Source: Acetatifactor sp. (GTDB lineage: Bacteria; Bacillota; Clostridia; Lachnospirales; Lachnospiraceae). From it: a stretch of 5,527 bases of DNA. The notes below the pieces were generated by a model. It worked only from the letters and a program-made list of their open reading frames with translations, had not been told where the DNA came from and searched no databases. Made by a program: the position numbers and the translations under genes. Location of the stretch: contig JAILPF010000238.1 in assembly GCA_024699575.1 (NCBI GenBank), forward strand, positions 1 to 5,527, given 5' to 3'. Below are positions 1 to 5,383 of the stretch, in pieces. Position 1 is the first letter of the stretch. Each line of letters begins with the position of its first letter.

Positions 1-60
1 TGAATCCTCCATGGCACCAATTCCAAAGCTATCCAATACAATCAAAAATATTCTCTTCAT
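1..60 (-). CDS. deoB: Phosphopentomutase, N-terminal fragment (cut by window edge)
   Basis: Read on the minus strand from the ATG at 60, the first 20 codons give a start of the form MKRIFLIVLDSFGIGA, the highly characteristic N-terminus of DeoB phosphopentomutases (alkaline-phosphatase superfamily). Asp10 in LDSFGIG corresponds to a conserved metal-binding aspartate of the family. The family interconverts ribose-1-phosphate or deoxyribose-1-phosphate and the 5-phosphates in the cytoplasm, linking nucleoside salvage to the pentose phosphate pathway. The rest of the gene (normally about 390-400 codons) lies beyond the left edge. A purine-rich ribosome site, GGAGG at 72-76 plus GAGGA at 66-70, precedes the start. 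The gene follows spoIIIAH on the same strand after about 120 nt but has its own promoter, so it is probably a separate housekeeping unit. The identification rests on 20 residues, but they are distinctive. Confidence 0.88.
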   Translation of the reverse strand, partial: MKRIFLIVLDSFGIGAMEDS

Positions 61-133
61 ACGTATCCTCGCCTCCATTTTTATGTTTGCCGTGGTCTAC
101 AGTCAAAAAAAGAGATTTCTACATAGATTATAT

Positions 134-162
134 ATTATACCTCATTTTTTATGTATTGTACA
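134..162 (-). promoter_or_regulatory. Housekeeping (sigma-A type) promoter of deoB
   Basis: On the minus strand a perfect TATAAT -10 box lies at 139-134. Exactly 17 bp upstream, at 162-157, is TGTACA, which matches the -35 consensus TTGACA at four of six positions. Transcription would start near 127 and leave a leader of about 65 nt before the deoB ATG. The box lies in the only gap between the sporulation operon and deoB, so it lets deoB be expressed during growth. Matches were made by eye. Confidence 0.6.
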
Positions 163-183
163 CCCAAAATAACTTGGCATTTT

Positions 184-873
184 CTATTCAACAACGGTGC
201 TGATTACTACATTCTCCGGTGCGATACCGGTTTTTCTCACAATAATGTCCTCAATCTGTGCTCTCTGCACATCGGACAGCTCCACTGCATTCACCACCAC
301 ATCCACCGCATTTTCCGTGATACTGACGACCACATCGGAAAAACCTTTCGCTTCCAGAAGCATCTCCGCAGCAGCTTCCTGCTCAGCATTCGCTGTCATT
401 TTCACAATATTGCTCACCGCTGCCTGCTTCTGCTCTTCCGTTAAACCCTCGCTGTTAATGATTTCCAGAAGTGTCTCTTTATTTTTGGCTCTGGTCTGTT
501 CTTTTAAAAGCTTTGCATCCGACAAAATTTCCACTCCCGACGTGGATGCAAATACAGCCTCACCGGGAATTTCATCCTCCTTTGGTGTAACCTCCGCCAC
601 CTGCATATCCTCATCGAGATAATCTGCTGTCAGCTGATCTATATCGGAATCCATACTTTCGATTTCAAAAAGTTCGGTATCTCCGATTCCTTCCGCCGTG
701 TAATTTTCTGTTATGACACCATTTAAACTTTCCGTTTCTGTTACACCTTCATTACTTACAGGAAGATATTCCTCCTCCAGGTTTGCCCCCGCAAATTGTA
801 AATATCCTGCAATCGCTATCATAATTGCAAGCGCTGTAATCATTAGCTGGTTTTTTTTAATCAAGTTTTTCAC
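184..873 (-). CDS. spoIIIAH: Stage III sporulation protein AH (SpoIIIAH)
   Basis: This 229-residue mother-cell protein spans the outer forespore membrane once. In B. subtilis its C-terminal domain binds forespore SpoIIQ across the intermembrane space and forms a ring of the feeding channel; B. subtilis SpoIIIAH is 218 residues. The N-terminus has the family pattern: a short basic stretch (KNLIKKNQ) followed by one membrane helix at about residues 9-29. A long acidic, low-complexity linker covers about 30-105. The C-terminal ring-building domain (about 120-229) contains TEEQKQAAVSNIVKMT and ends in ENVVISTVVE. I chose the GTG start at 873 because AAGGGAG lies 6 nt upstream and because family proteins begin at this point; a TTG at 891 would add six residues without a ribosome site. 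It is the last gene of the operon, 60 nt after spoIIIAG. No clear terminator follows. Confidence 0.95.
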   Translation of the reverse strand: MKNLIKKNQLMITALAIMIAIAGYLQFAGANLEEEYLPVSNEGVTETESLNGVITENYTAEGIGDTELFEIESMDSDIDQLTADYLDEDMQVAEVTPKEDEIPGEAVFASTSGVEILSDAKLLKEQTRAKNKETLLEIINSEGLTEEQKQAAVSNIVKMTANAEQEAAAEMLLEAKGFSDVVVSITENAVDVVVNAVELSDVQRAQIEDIIVRKTGIAPENVVISTVVE

Positions 874-879
874 GCTGTT

Positions 880-886
880 CTCCCTT
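880..886 (-). promoter_or_regulatory. Ribosome binding site fixing the spoIIIAH start
   Basis: AAGGGAG on the minus strand stands 6 nt before the GTG at 873. It lies inside the reading frame that would start at TTG 891, so it argues for the GTG as the true start. Confidence 0.7.
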
Positions 887-933
887 GCCAATATTTGATT
901 AATTCATTTTATGAATCGACATGACTTTATATG

Positions 934-1512
934 CTATCCCGATGTCTCCATTTTGCCTACCTTTATCCTGTGCGCATCAATGTGAAACAACACCTGAATC
1001 ATATCGGATATATTCTTTCTGACCTTGCCGTTTTCTGCCCCCTGCGCTGCCACAACCACCCCCTCCGCCTTTGGCGGAATCGTCATAACAACATATGGAA
1101 TGTTCTCACCCGACTTGGATTCGAAGATTGTACTCGGGGAACTTTGAGACTGCAGAATACTCCTGCTGCCGCCATTTAAATCCTGTTCCTTCGTGTCCGT
1201 ATGATTTTGCACGATATCTTTTTCTACGATCAGTTCCTCGGAAGCCTTCAGCGTAATCATAACCTCACACGTTCCCACACCATCCATCCTTTCCAGTATT
1301 TTTTTCAGCCGTTTCTCCATGTCGGATGCATAATCTCTCTGCATCGATTCCTGCATCAGGGCCTCTGTCGTTTCCATCTGTTTCTGCTTTTGCTGCCCGG
1401 TGGGCATGGCAACGATGAATATCAGAATTCCAGACAGAATCAGAATCAAAAGATTGTCCCTGCGCATCATTTTTTGCAATATATCAGAAAAAAAACCATT
1501 TTTTATTCCCAC
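934..1512 (-). CDS. spoIIIAG: Stage III sporulation protein AG (SpoIIIAG)
   Basis: SpoIIIAG forms the large oligomeric ring (a 30-mer for the B. subtilis protein) in the space between mother cell and forespore. This copy has 192 residues against 229 in B. subtilis. It has a short cytoplasmic N-terminus, one membrane helix at about 20-36, a Gln/Met-rich connector, and a ring-building domain from about 62 to 188. That domain starts with EKRLKKILERMDGVGTCEVMITL. It is interrupted by a polar Ser/Gly/Gln-rich stretch at about 100-137, where the family carries the inserted strands of the ring barrel, and resumes with PYVVMTIPPKAEGVVVAAQGA. The start is a GTG at 1512, preceded at once by an in-frame TGA, so no earlier start is possible. 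GGAGGT at 1527-1522 is about 10 nt upstream. The start overlaps the end of spoIIIAF by 10 nt, suggesting coupled translation. Confidence 0.95.
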   Translation of the reverse strand: MGIKNGFFSDILQKMMRRDNLLILILSGILIFIVAMPTGQQKQKQMETTEALMQESMQRDYASDMEKRLKKILERMDGVGTCEVMITLKASEELIVEKDIVQNHTDTKEQDLNGGSRSILQSQSSPSTIFESKSGENIPYVVMTIPPKAEGVVVAAQGAENGKVRKNISDMIQVLFHIDAHRIKVGKMETSG

Positions 1513-1823
1513 TCAACATTTACCTCCACCGTAATCGGTTCAATCTCCTGCACCATATCCTCCTGTTTATCCGGTTCCACCTGATAAAGCGAGGCTTCCA
1601 ACATATTCTCACTATAGTATCTGACACGTTCGAGCATCCGCTCCTCATCCATATTTTTAAAAAAGTAATCCGCACATAAAATGAATTGAATAAGGAAAAA
1701 CAAACTGACAAAGACTTTTAAATATTTTTCATACGCTGCCTTCGGTCTTAAAAAAATAACCAGCTGTGCGCAAAGCATAAAAAAAACAAGCTCCTTTATC
1801 TTTTTAATTATCTCAAAATTCAT
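1503..1823 (-). CDS. spoIIIAF: Stage III sporulation protein AF (SpoIIIAF), short form
   Basis: Order in the operon and the two-helix N-terminus identify this as SpoIIIAF. Membrane helices lie at about 11-25 (VFFMLCAQLVIFL) and 35-55 (VFVSLFFLIQFILCADYFF), joined by a short loop with RPKAAYEKYLK. After the second helix only about 50 residues remain: an acidic, helix-prone piece and a closing EIEPITVEVNVEWE. At 106 residues it is about half the B. subtilis protein (206 residues), whose C-terminal soluble domain has a ring-building fold. That domain is missing or reduced to a stub here. The ATG at 1823 is preceded by an unusual all-G ribosome site (AGGGGGG, 1834-1828) that overlaps the spoIIIAE stop codon. 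I see no obvious frameshift that would restore a longer protein, because spoIIIAG begins immediately. Confidence 0.88.
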   Translation of the reverse strand: MNFEIIKKIKELVFFMLCAQLVIFLRPKAAYEKYLKVFVSLFFLIQFILCADYFFKNMDEERMLERVRYYSENMLEASLYQVEPDKQEDMVQEIEPITVEVNVEWE

Positions 1824-1832
1824 CGTTCCCCC

Positions 1833-2888
1833 CTAACGGATTCCCAGACTAAACAGTACAACAGCTATCACAATAAAGAAGAGAAAAACAGCTGTGCCTG
1901 CAGTTTTCAGCACAAGCCATACCGCATTGCCCGCACAATCTACACAGGCAGTGATTCGTTTATCACTGACAATTCCCATAACTGCCGCTGCGGTTTTTAG
2001 AAGTACCGACGTAAGAAAAATCTGACTCATGGGAGCGACACACATCATCAGTAACAAAATCAACAAGACAGCTCCAATGCCATTTCTGACAAGAAGGGCA
2101 GTTCCCGCCACCAGATCCACAATACCATCTGTCACATTGCCCACCCCCGGAATAGCCGACATTGTCCGTCTAAGGGCTGATGATTTCATGGAGTCCACAA
2201 TCGGAGTGATTGCGGACTGAAAAATACTAAATCCCGTCACTAATGCAACAGATGACTTCAGTATCCATTCCACGCCTTTCTTCAACAATTCCAAAGTAAA
2301 AGAAAGCTTTTCCTCCGGCCAGATGCAATTCACCAAAGCCAAAACTTCATATATGTAGACCGCAGGCAGCACACACCCTTGAAATATGTTTTGTTCTCCA
2401 TACACTACGCCCCCCAGGATTCCTGCACCTGCCGTTGCGCTGCCGACACCGGTGGATATTCCAACAGCCAGCAAAAATGTGGGCATCAAGAGCTTGATAA
2501 ACACTATCACTTGTTCCAATACATTCTGTGCAATCTGCAATGCCGTCGAAAAACTTTTCAATAATACAACACTCGTCAGAAGATAAACATAATAAAAGCT
2601 TAAATTTGCAATCTGTCCGGCATCAAACACATCTGCAAACCGGGTGAGAAGTGCAGAAATAACACCCATGAGAATCAGCCACACAAAAATCTGTTTCACC
2701 GCTCCCAGCTGGCCGGTAATCAGCCCGCAGCTATTCTCCCATAGATATGCTGTAATTTTCCGAAATTCACCATCCCACAGGCATTTAAAAAAGTACTCCA
2801 ATGAAAAATGCAACTCGGGAAACAATCTGTCTATTCCTATCTGAAGGGAATCCAAACCATATTCTCCCCGGATTGAGTTAAACTCCAT
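1833..2888 (-). CDS. spoIIIAE: Stage III sporulation protein AE (SpoIIIAE)
   Basis: SpoIIIAE is a polytopic membrane protein of the mother-cell side of the SpoIIIA-SpoIIQ channel, thought to form part of its export platform. From the ATG at 2888 it has 351 residues against 399 in B. subtilis. Hydrophobic segments cover much of residues 64-350. Family hallmarks are visible: KLLMPTFLLAVG (132-143), the long conserved block from SIFQSAITPIVDSMKSS through SAIPGVGNVTDGIVDLV (221-260), and the final VLKTAGTAVFLFFIVIAVVLFSLG. Unlike the B. subtilis protein it has no N-terminal signal sequence: the first 60 residues are polar or amphipathic, and in-frame TGA codons lie just upstream. AGGAGA (2896-2891) serves the ATG at rather short spacing. 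A GTG at 2903 would add five residues and has no better site. It begins 33 nt after spoIIIAD and ends 9 nt before spoIIIAF. Confidence 0.95.
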   Translation of the reverse strand: MEFNSIRGEYGLDSLQIGIDRLFPELHFSLEYFFKCLWDGEFRKITAYLWENSCGLITGQLGAVKQIFVWLILMGVISALLTRFADVFDAGQIANLSFYYVYLLTSVVLLKSFSTALQIAQNVLEQVIVFIKLLMPTFLLAVGISTGVGSATAGAGILGGVVYGEQNIFQGCVLPAVYIYEVLALVNCIWPEEKLSFTLELLKKGVEWILKSSVALVTGFSIFQSAITPIVDSMKSSALRRTMSAIPGVGNVTDGIVDLVAGTALLVRNGIGAVLLILLLMMCVAPMSQIFLTSVLLKTAAAVMGIVSDKRITACVDCAGNAVWLVLKTAGTAVFLFFIVIAVVLFSLGIR

Positions 2889-2921
2889 TTTCTCCTCTTC
2901 CACCTTTCATCAGGCTGCTGC

Positions 2922-3308
2922 CTAAAACATCCCCTGAAGTTGTTCAAATACTGCCAGCAGAATAGGAATACCATTGAATAAAACCGCAAGTTTTCCCACA
3001 ATCACAAGCTGGTCGGCAATCACCCCAAAACCCGCATCTCTACAGATTCCTGCGCTGAATTCGCACAGATATGTCATACCGATCACCCGGAACAGTATTT
3101 TTAAATATGCCGCCGAATCCCCAAGGTAAGCACGTATGACAGCAAACTGATTCAATACACCACTCAATCGATTCATTCCATACACTAAAATTACTATCCC
3201 GATGCCCAGTCCAACCAACAGAGCAAATTCCGGTCTATGCCCTTTTATCTGCAATGCAACAAGTGCCCCTACGATTCCCAGAAAAGCAAGCTTAATAATC
3301 TCCTCCAC
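2922..3308 (-). CDS. spoIIIAD: Stage III sporulation protein AD (SpoIIIAD)
   Basis: A small polytopic membrane protein of the SpoIIIA complex; its family is related in sequence to SpoIIIAC. From the GTG at 3308 it has 128 residues (B. subtilis: 133). Hydrophobic segments lie at about 4-20, 29-44 and 66-80, with a conserved C-terminal half: ILFRVIGMTYLCEFSAGICRD, then AGFGVIADQLVIVGKLAVL and GIPILLAVFEQL. I chose the GTG because AGGGGTGA lies 7 nt upstream and because family proteins start with this EIIKLA-type segment. The alternative ATG at 3332 would add eight basic and polar residues and overlap the spoIIIAC stop as ATGA, but it has no ribosome site. An upstream start coupled to spoIIIAC cannot be excluded. 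Confidence 0.94.
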   Translation of the reverse strand: MEEIIKLAFLGIVGALVALQIKGHRPEFALLVGLGIGIVILVYGMNRLSGVLNQFAVIRAYLGDSAAYLKILFRVIGMTYLCEFSAGICRDAGFGVIADQLVIVGKLAVLFNGIPILLAVFEQLQGMF

Positions 3309-3313
3309 TCTTT

Positions 3314-3320
3314 CACCCCT
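3314..3320 (-). promoter_or_regulatory. Ribosome binding site fixing the spoIIIAD start
   Basis: AGGGGTG on the minus strand, followed by AAAGA and the GTG at 3308. It complements the 16S rRNA tail with one mismatch. It lies downstream of the rival ATG at 3332 and so favours the GTG. Confidence 0.6.
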
Positions 3321-3328
3321 CTTAATCT

Positions 3329-3523
3329 TCATAGAGCAAATAGTCTTTGAATTGTTAAAAACAGCTCATATATGTAGGGAAGTATCCATGACAGTACAAG
3401 GACAAGCCCTGCAAGGCTTACCAAAAAAGCATGTTCTTCTCTTCCACTGTGTTTCAGTATTTGTCCCAGCATAGTCACCAGAATTCCCACTGCCGCAATT
3501 TTAAAAATCAAGCTGATTTCCAT
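3329..3523 (-). CDS. spoIIIAC: Stage III sporulation protein AC (SpoIIIAC)
   Basis: A very small membrane protein of the SpoIIIA channel. From the ATG at 3523 it has 64 residues, close to the 68 of B. subtilis. It shows the family pattern of two membrane helices (about 4-22 and 33-52) around a short polar turn containing KHSGREE. The start follows the family beginning (a short polar lead and then LIFKIAAVGI). Another ATG at 3535 is possible and adds four residues, but GGGAG (3540-3536) touches it directly, leaving no spacing. From 3523 the same site is 12 nt away, which is loose, so the start is uncertain by a few codons. The gene lies 22 nt after spoIIIAB. Confidence 0.92.
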   Translation of the reverse strand: MEISLIFKIAAVGILVTMLGQILKHSGREEHAFLVSLAGLVLVLSWILPYIYELFLTIQRLFAL

Positions 3524-3545
3524 AGAATTTTCCATCTCCCAAAGT

Positions 3546-4067
3546 TCAAATAAGCACAATCACTATAAATAAGCCTGTCAGAATTCCCATTCCTACTGCG
3601 ATTCTGCCAATCTTACCCTGCGCCTCCTCCGCATCTTGAATCATATGCTGTATCATTCTATATCTGTTCTGCAGCATATCGATCTGCATCTGCCTGTCCT
3701 CAAACCCGTTCCCGTCAAACAGAGCCAGTGCAAAACTTTTCTCCTGTGCCTTCAGTGGAAATGAACGTATGGTTGACATCATTTCTTCCCGGTATATCTT
3801 AGAAAATTCTATCCCCGGATTTTCCTCCATTATCTGATATATCCTAAACAGCATCTTCCCGTAATCTCCATCCAGATACCCGGAAATTTTCATGCAGACC
3901 TGTGGCAATGTGTCCCGTTCAAACCGGATTTGTCCTGCCATCAGTTCAATCATTTGTTGCAACCCCTTCAATTCATTTACTCTCTGTTGTGCCCTTCTGC
4001 GATACATTATCCCCATACCCAGGCATCCCGATAAAATCATACATGCTCCTGTCAGTTTCAGAAACAT
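3546..4067 (-). CDS. spoIIIAB: Stage III sporulation protein AB (SpoIIIAB)
   Basis: A membrane protein of the SpoIIIA complex, described as resembling the GspF/PilC inner-membrane platform proteins of type II secretion. This copy has 173 residues against 171 in B. subtilis. Membrane helices sit at both ends (about 2-21 and 156-173, ending GILTGLFIVIVLI). Between them is a helical cytoplasmic domain with the family landmarks ELKGLQQMIELMAGQIRFERDTLP and FDGNGFEDRQMQIDML. The start was set at the ATG at 4067 because AGGAGG (4078-4073) is 5 nt upstream. An adjacent ATG at 4070 has only 2 nt of spacing, and the ORF's farther ATG at 4091 has no site and adds residues unlike the family. Its first 95 nt overlap the 3' end of spoIIIAA in another frame, far longer than the usual few-base overlap. 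Confidence 0.94.
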   Translation of the reverse strand: MFLKLTGACMILSGCLGMGIMYRRRAQQRVNELKGLQQMIELMAGQIRFERDTLPQVCMKISGYLDGDYGKMLFRIYQIMEENPGIEFSKIYREEMMSTIRSFPLKAQEKSFALALFDGNGFEDRQMQIDMLQNRYRMIQHMIQDAEEAQGKIGRIAVGMGILTGLFIVIVLI

Positions 4068-4989
4068 CATTCCCTCCTCTATAAATTCCACATATAACCG
4101 GTTGTCCTTCCTTTTTCCCGAGCAAAACTATACACGAAAAAAAATTATTCCACCGGGCATTCATTTTTTGAATAAAATCATCCAGGGATTCTCCGTGTGC
4201 TGTTGCTAAAATCCTGCTGCCACAGGTGGATGCATAACTAAGAACTTCCATATCCTCCTCACCGCCAATCTCATCCACTGCAAGAACCTGTGGTGCCATT
4301 GAGCGGATAAGCAGCATCACCCCCTCCTGTTTTGAGCAGGCGTCAAGTACATCTGTCCGCAGCCCAAGATTATTCTGTGGCACTCCCATCCAGGATGCGG
4401 CTATCTCTGAGCGTTCATCCACCACACATACCCGGCATCCCACACCATAGGAATTACCATCGGAAATCTGGCGGATCAAATCTCTTAGCATTGTTGTTTT
4501 TCCACAGCCGGGCGGCGAAAGAATTAATGTATTCTGTGGTATACCTTTGAGGTAGATGTGTGAAAGAATTCTATCCGACACACCAATTATCTGATGGGAT
4601 ATACGAACATTCATGGAAGAAATATTTTTTATAATCTTGATTTTCCCTTCCTCCATCACCGCTTGTCCGCATATTCCGATTCTGTGTCCTCCTGCCACCG
4701 TCATAAAGCCCTGTCTGATTTCATTCTCAAAGGCATACGGAGAATATCTGCAGAAATTTGCGAAAATATCTTCCATCTCTTTTCTGTTCAAGATATATGC
4801 ATCTTCCAAATCAGTGGTAAACATTCCATCTTTTCCAAGCAGTATTTCTCTGCCGCACATCCGTACAATCACAGGCTTACCCGTCCGTATTCGTATTTCC
4901 TGCACATCCGCTTGATAATTTGATACCTCTTCCCATAGAAATTTCTGTTCCCTAGGAAATAAATCGAAAAGTCTTACATTACCGCTCAT
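3973..4989 (-). CDS. spoIIIAA: Stage III sporulation protein AA, channel ATPase (SpoIIIAA)
   Basis: A soluble ATPase related to type II and IV secretion ATPases, acting on the mother-cell face of the forespore channel; it is thought to power assembly or transport. Visible motifs: the N-terminal block QEIRIRTGKPV (30-40), SPYAFENEIRQGFMTVAGGHRIG (83-105), the Walker A loop SPPGCGKTT (158-166), DERSEIA (191-197), the Walker B VLAVDEIGGEE (235-245, with Asp239 and Glu240) and the ATAHG motif (262-266). The first Walker A position is Ser where Gly or Ala is normal; Gly161, Gly163, Lys164 and Thr165 are kept. It has 338 residues against 307 in B. subtilis. The excess is a tail of about 33 residues after GIYRGG (301-306), which overlaps spoIIIAB. 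The ATG at 4989 has AGGAGA (5002-4997) 7 nt upstream. It is the first gene of the operon. Confidence 0.96.
   Translation of the reverse strand: MSGNVRLFDLFPREQKFLWEEVSNYQADVQEIRIRTGKPVIVRMCGREILLGKDGMFTTDLEDAYILNRKEMEDIFANFCRYSPYAFENEIRQGFMTVAGGHRIGICGQAVMEEGKIKIIKNISSMNVRISHQIIGVSDRILSHIYLKGIPQNTLILSPPGCGKTTMLRDLIRQISDGNSYGVGCRVCVVDERSEIAASWMGVPQNNLGLRTDVLDACSKQEGVMLLIRSMAPQVLAVDEIGGEEDMEVLSYASTCGSRILATAHGESLDDFIQKMNARWNNFFSCIVLLGKKEGQPVICGIYRGGNDVSETDRSMYDFIGMPGYGDNVSQKGTTESK
4073..4078 (-). promoter_or_regulatory. Ribosome binding site fixing the spoIIIAB start
   Basis: AGGAGG on the minus strand is followed by GA and two tandem ATG codons (4070 and 4067). The second is at the better distance (5 nt). 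The site lies within the spoIIIAA reading frame, where it encodes part of IYRGGN. Confidence 0.75.
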
Positions 4990-4996
4990 AAAAAAA

Positions 4997-5002
4997 TCTC
5001 CT
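4997..5002 (-). promoter_or_regulatory. Ribosome binding site of spoIIIAA
   Basis: AGGAGA on the minus strand, followed by a 7-nt A/T spacer to the ATG at 4989. It fixes the start of the operon's first gene. Confidence 0.75.
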
Positions 5003-5007
5003 ATGTC

Positions 5008-5035
5008 AATATATGAGTCCTTGTCCTATTTATTC
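5008..5035 (-). promoter_or_regulatory. Candidate sigma-E-type promoter of the spoIIIA operon
   Basis: In B. subtilis spoIIIA is read from a mother-cell sigma-E promoter. The best match here on the minus strand is GAATAAA at 5035-5029, a 13-bp spacer, then CATATATT at 5015-5008. These compare with a -35 of about KMATATT and a -10 of about CATACAAT. The start point would fall just in front of or inside the ribosome site, giving an extremely short leader. That makes the call weak; a promoter farther upstream, inside the grcA control region, is possible. Confidence 0.33.
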
Positions 5036-5056
5036 TCTCTATTTTAAAAAAAACTA

Positions 5057-5085
5057 TAGACAAATCGAAAAACCTGTGATATTTT
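5057..5085 (+). promoter_or_regulatory. Sigma-A-type promoter of the grcA-like gene
   Basis: TAGACA at 5057-5062 matches the -35 consensus at five of six positions. A 17-bp spacer leads to TATTTT at 5080-5085 (four of six), with TG at 5077-5078 making an extended -10. Predicted transcription starts near 5092, about 35 nt before the ATG. The -10 overlaps the left arm of the inverted repeat that follows. Confidence 0.5.
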
Positions 5086-5114
5086 AATAATAGGAATTGT
5101 TACTATTATTAAAA
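5082..5114. repeat. Perfect 12-bp inverted repeat over promoter and leader of grcA
   Basis: TTTTAATAATAG at 5082-5093 and its exact reverse complement CTATTATTAAAA at 5103-5114 flank a 9-nt spacer (GAATTGTTA). The arm centres are 21 bp apart, two helical turns. The left arm covers the end of the predicted -10 and the start point; the right arm abuts the AGGAGG ribosome site. It could be an operator for a dimeric regulator, or an RNA hairpin if transcription starts farther upstream. The arms contain almost no G or C and no T-run follows, so a terminator is unlikely. I do not recognise the site as a known regulator's box. Confidence 0.75.
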
Positions 5115-5119
5115 GGAGG
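5114..5119 (+). promoter_or_regulatory. Ribosome binding site of the grcA-like gene
   Basis: AGGAGG, 7 nt before the ATG at 5127. It decides the start: an upstream in-frame TTG at 5097 would put this strong site inside the coding region. Its first base is also the last base of the inverted repeat. Confidence 0.85.
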
Positions 5120-5126
5120 AAATCAT

Positions 5127-5369
5127 ATGGCTGCTAATACTGCACAAGTATCTAATTTGGTAAATTTATTGGACGGATATGCTGAAAAAGGGGGACATCA
5201 TTTAAATGTGAATGTTTTGAACAGAGATGTTTTGAAGGATGCACAGCAGCATCCCGAGAAATATCCGCAGCTTACAATAAGAGTAAGCGGATATGCTGTT
5301 AACTTCATTAAGCTGACTCCCGAACAGCAGGCTGACGTAATCAGCAGAACCTTCCACGAAGGAATGTAA
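5127..5369 (+). CDS. grcA: Autonomous glycyl-radical cofactor, GrcA/YfiD-like, minimal form
   Basis: This 80-residue cytoplasmic protein is essentially the C-terminal radical domain of pyruvate formate-lyase (PFL). It carries [16 protein letters not shown] (24-39), [17 protein letters not shown] (42-58) and a closing [18 protein letters not shown]. The radical-bearing glycine is Gly55 in RVSGYA. By analogy with E. coli YfiD/GrcA (127 residues), PFL-activating enzyme would install the radical and the protein would replace the C-terminus of PFL cleaved by oxygen. It is shorter than the E. coli protein and lacks its N-terminal half. The ATG at 5127 was chosen for its AGGAGG. The gene is divergent from spoIIIA and appears monocistronic, with its own promoter and a downstream hairpin. 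It is not a fragment of a full PFL gene: a clean ribosome site precedes a self-contained reading frame. No PFL or activase gene lies in the window. Confidence 0.9.
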   Translation: MAANTAQVSNLVNLLDGYAEKGGHHLNVNVLNRDVLKDAQQHPEKYPQLTIRVSGYAVNFIKLTPEQQADVISRTFHEGM

Positions 5370-5383
5370 AACATAATATTTGT

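Noticed and set aside
221..237. Short CCGGT/ACCGG inverted repeat
   Set aside because: It lies within the conserved C-terminal coding part of spoIIIAH (TGIAPEN) and is only 5 bp long.
902..916. Small hairpin ATTCAT-TTT-ATGAAT between spoIIIAG and spoIIIAH
   Set aside because: Six AT-rich pairs with a 3-nt loop are too weak for a terminator, and no T-run follows on the minus strand; likely chance.
1490..1500. Runs of eight identical bases inside genes (also near 850 and 4140) as possible frameshift or slippage sites
   Set aside because: The protein sequence stays in the family frame on both sides of each run, so neither a frameshift nor programmed slippage is needed.
151..1584. Several plus-strand open frames opposite spoIIIAH and spoIIIAG (151-444, 197-622, 931-1179, 1201-1584)
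   Set aside because: They lie antisense to well-supported spoIIIA genes, have no ribosome sites or recognisable motifs, and their compositions (Ser/Thr-rich or His/Leu-rich) are typical of mirror frames.
5097..5126. Upstream TTG start that would lengthen the grcA-like protein to 90 residues
   Set aside because: It would place a textbook AGGAGG inside the gene and has no ribosome site of its own.
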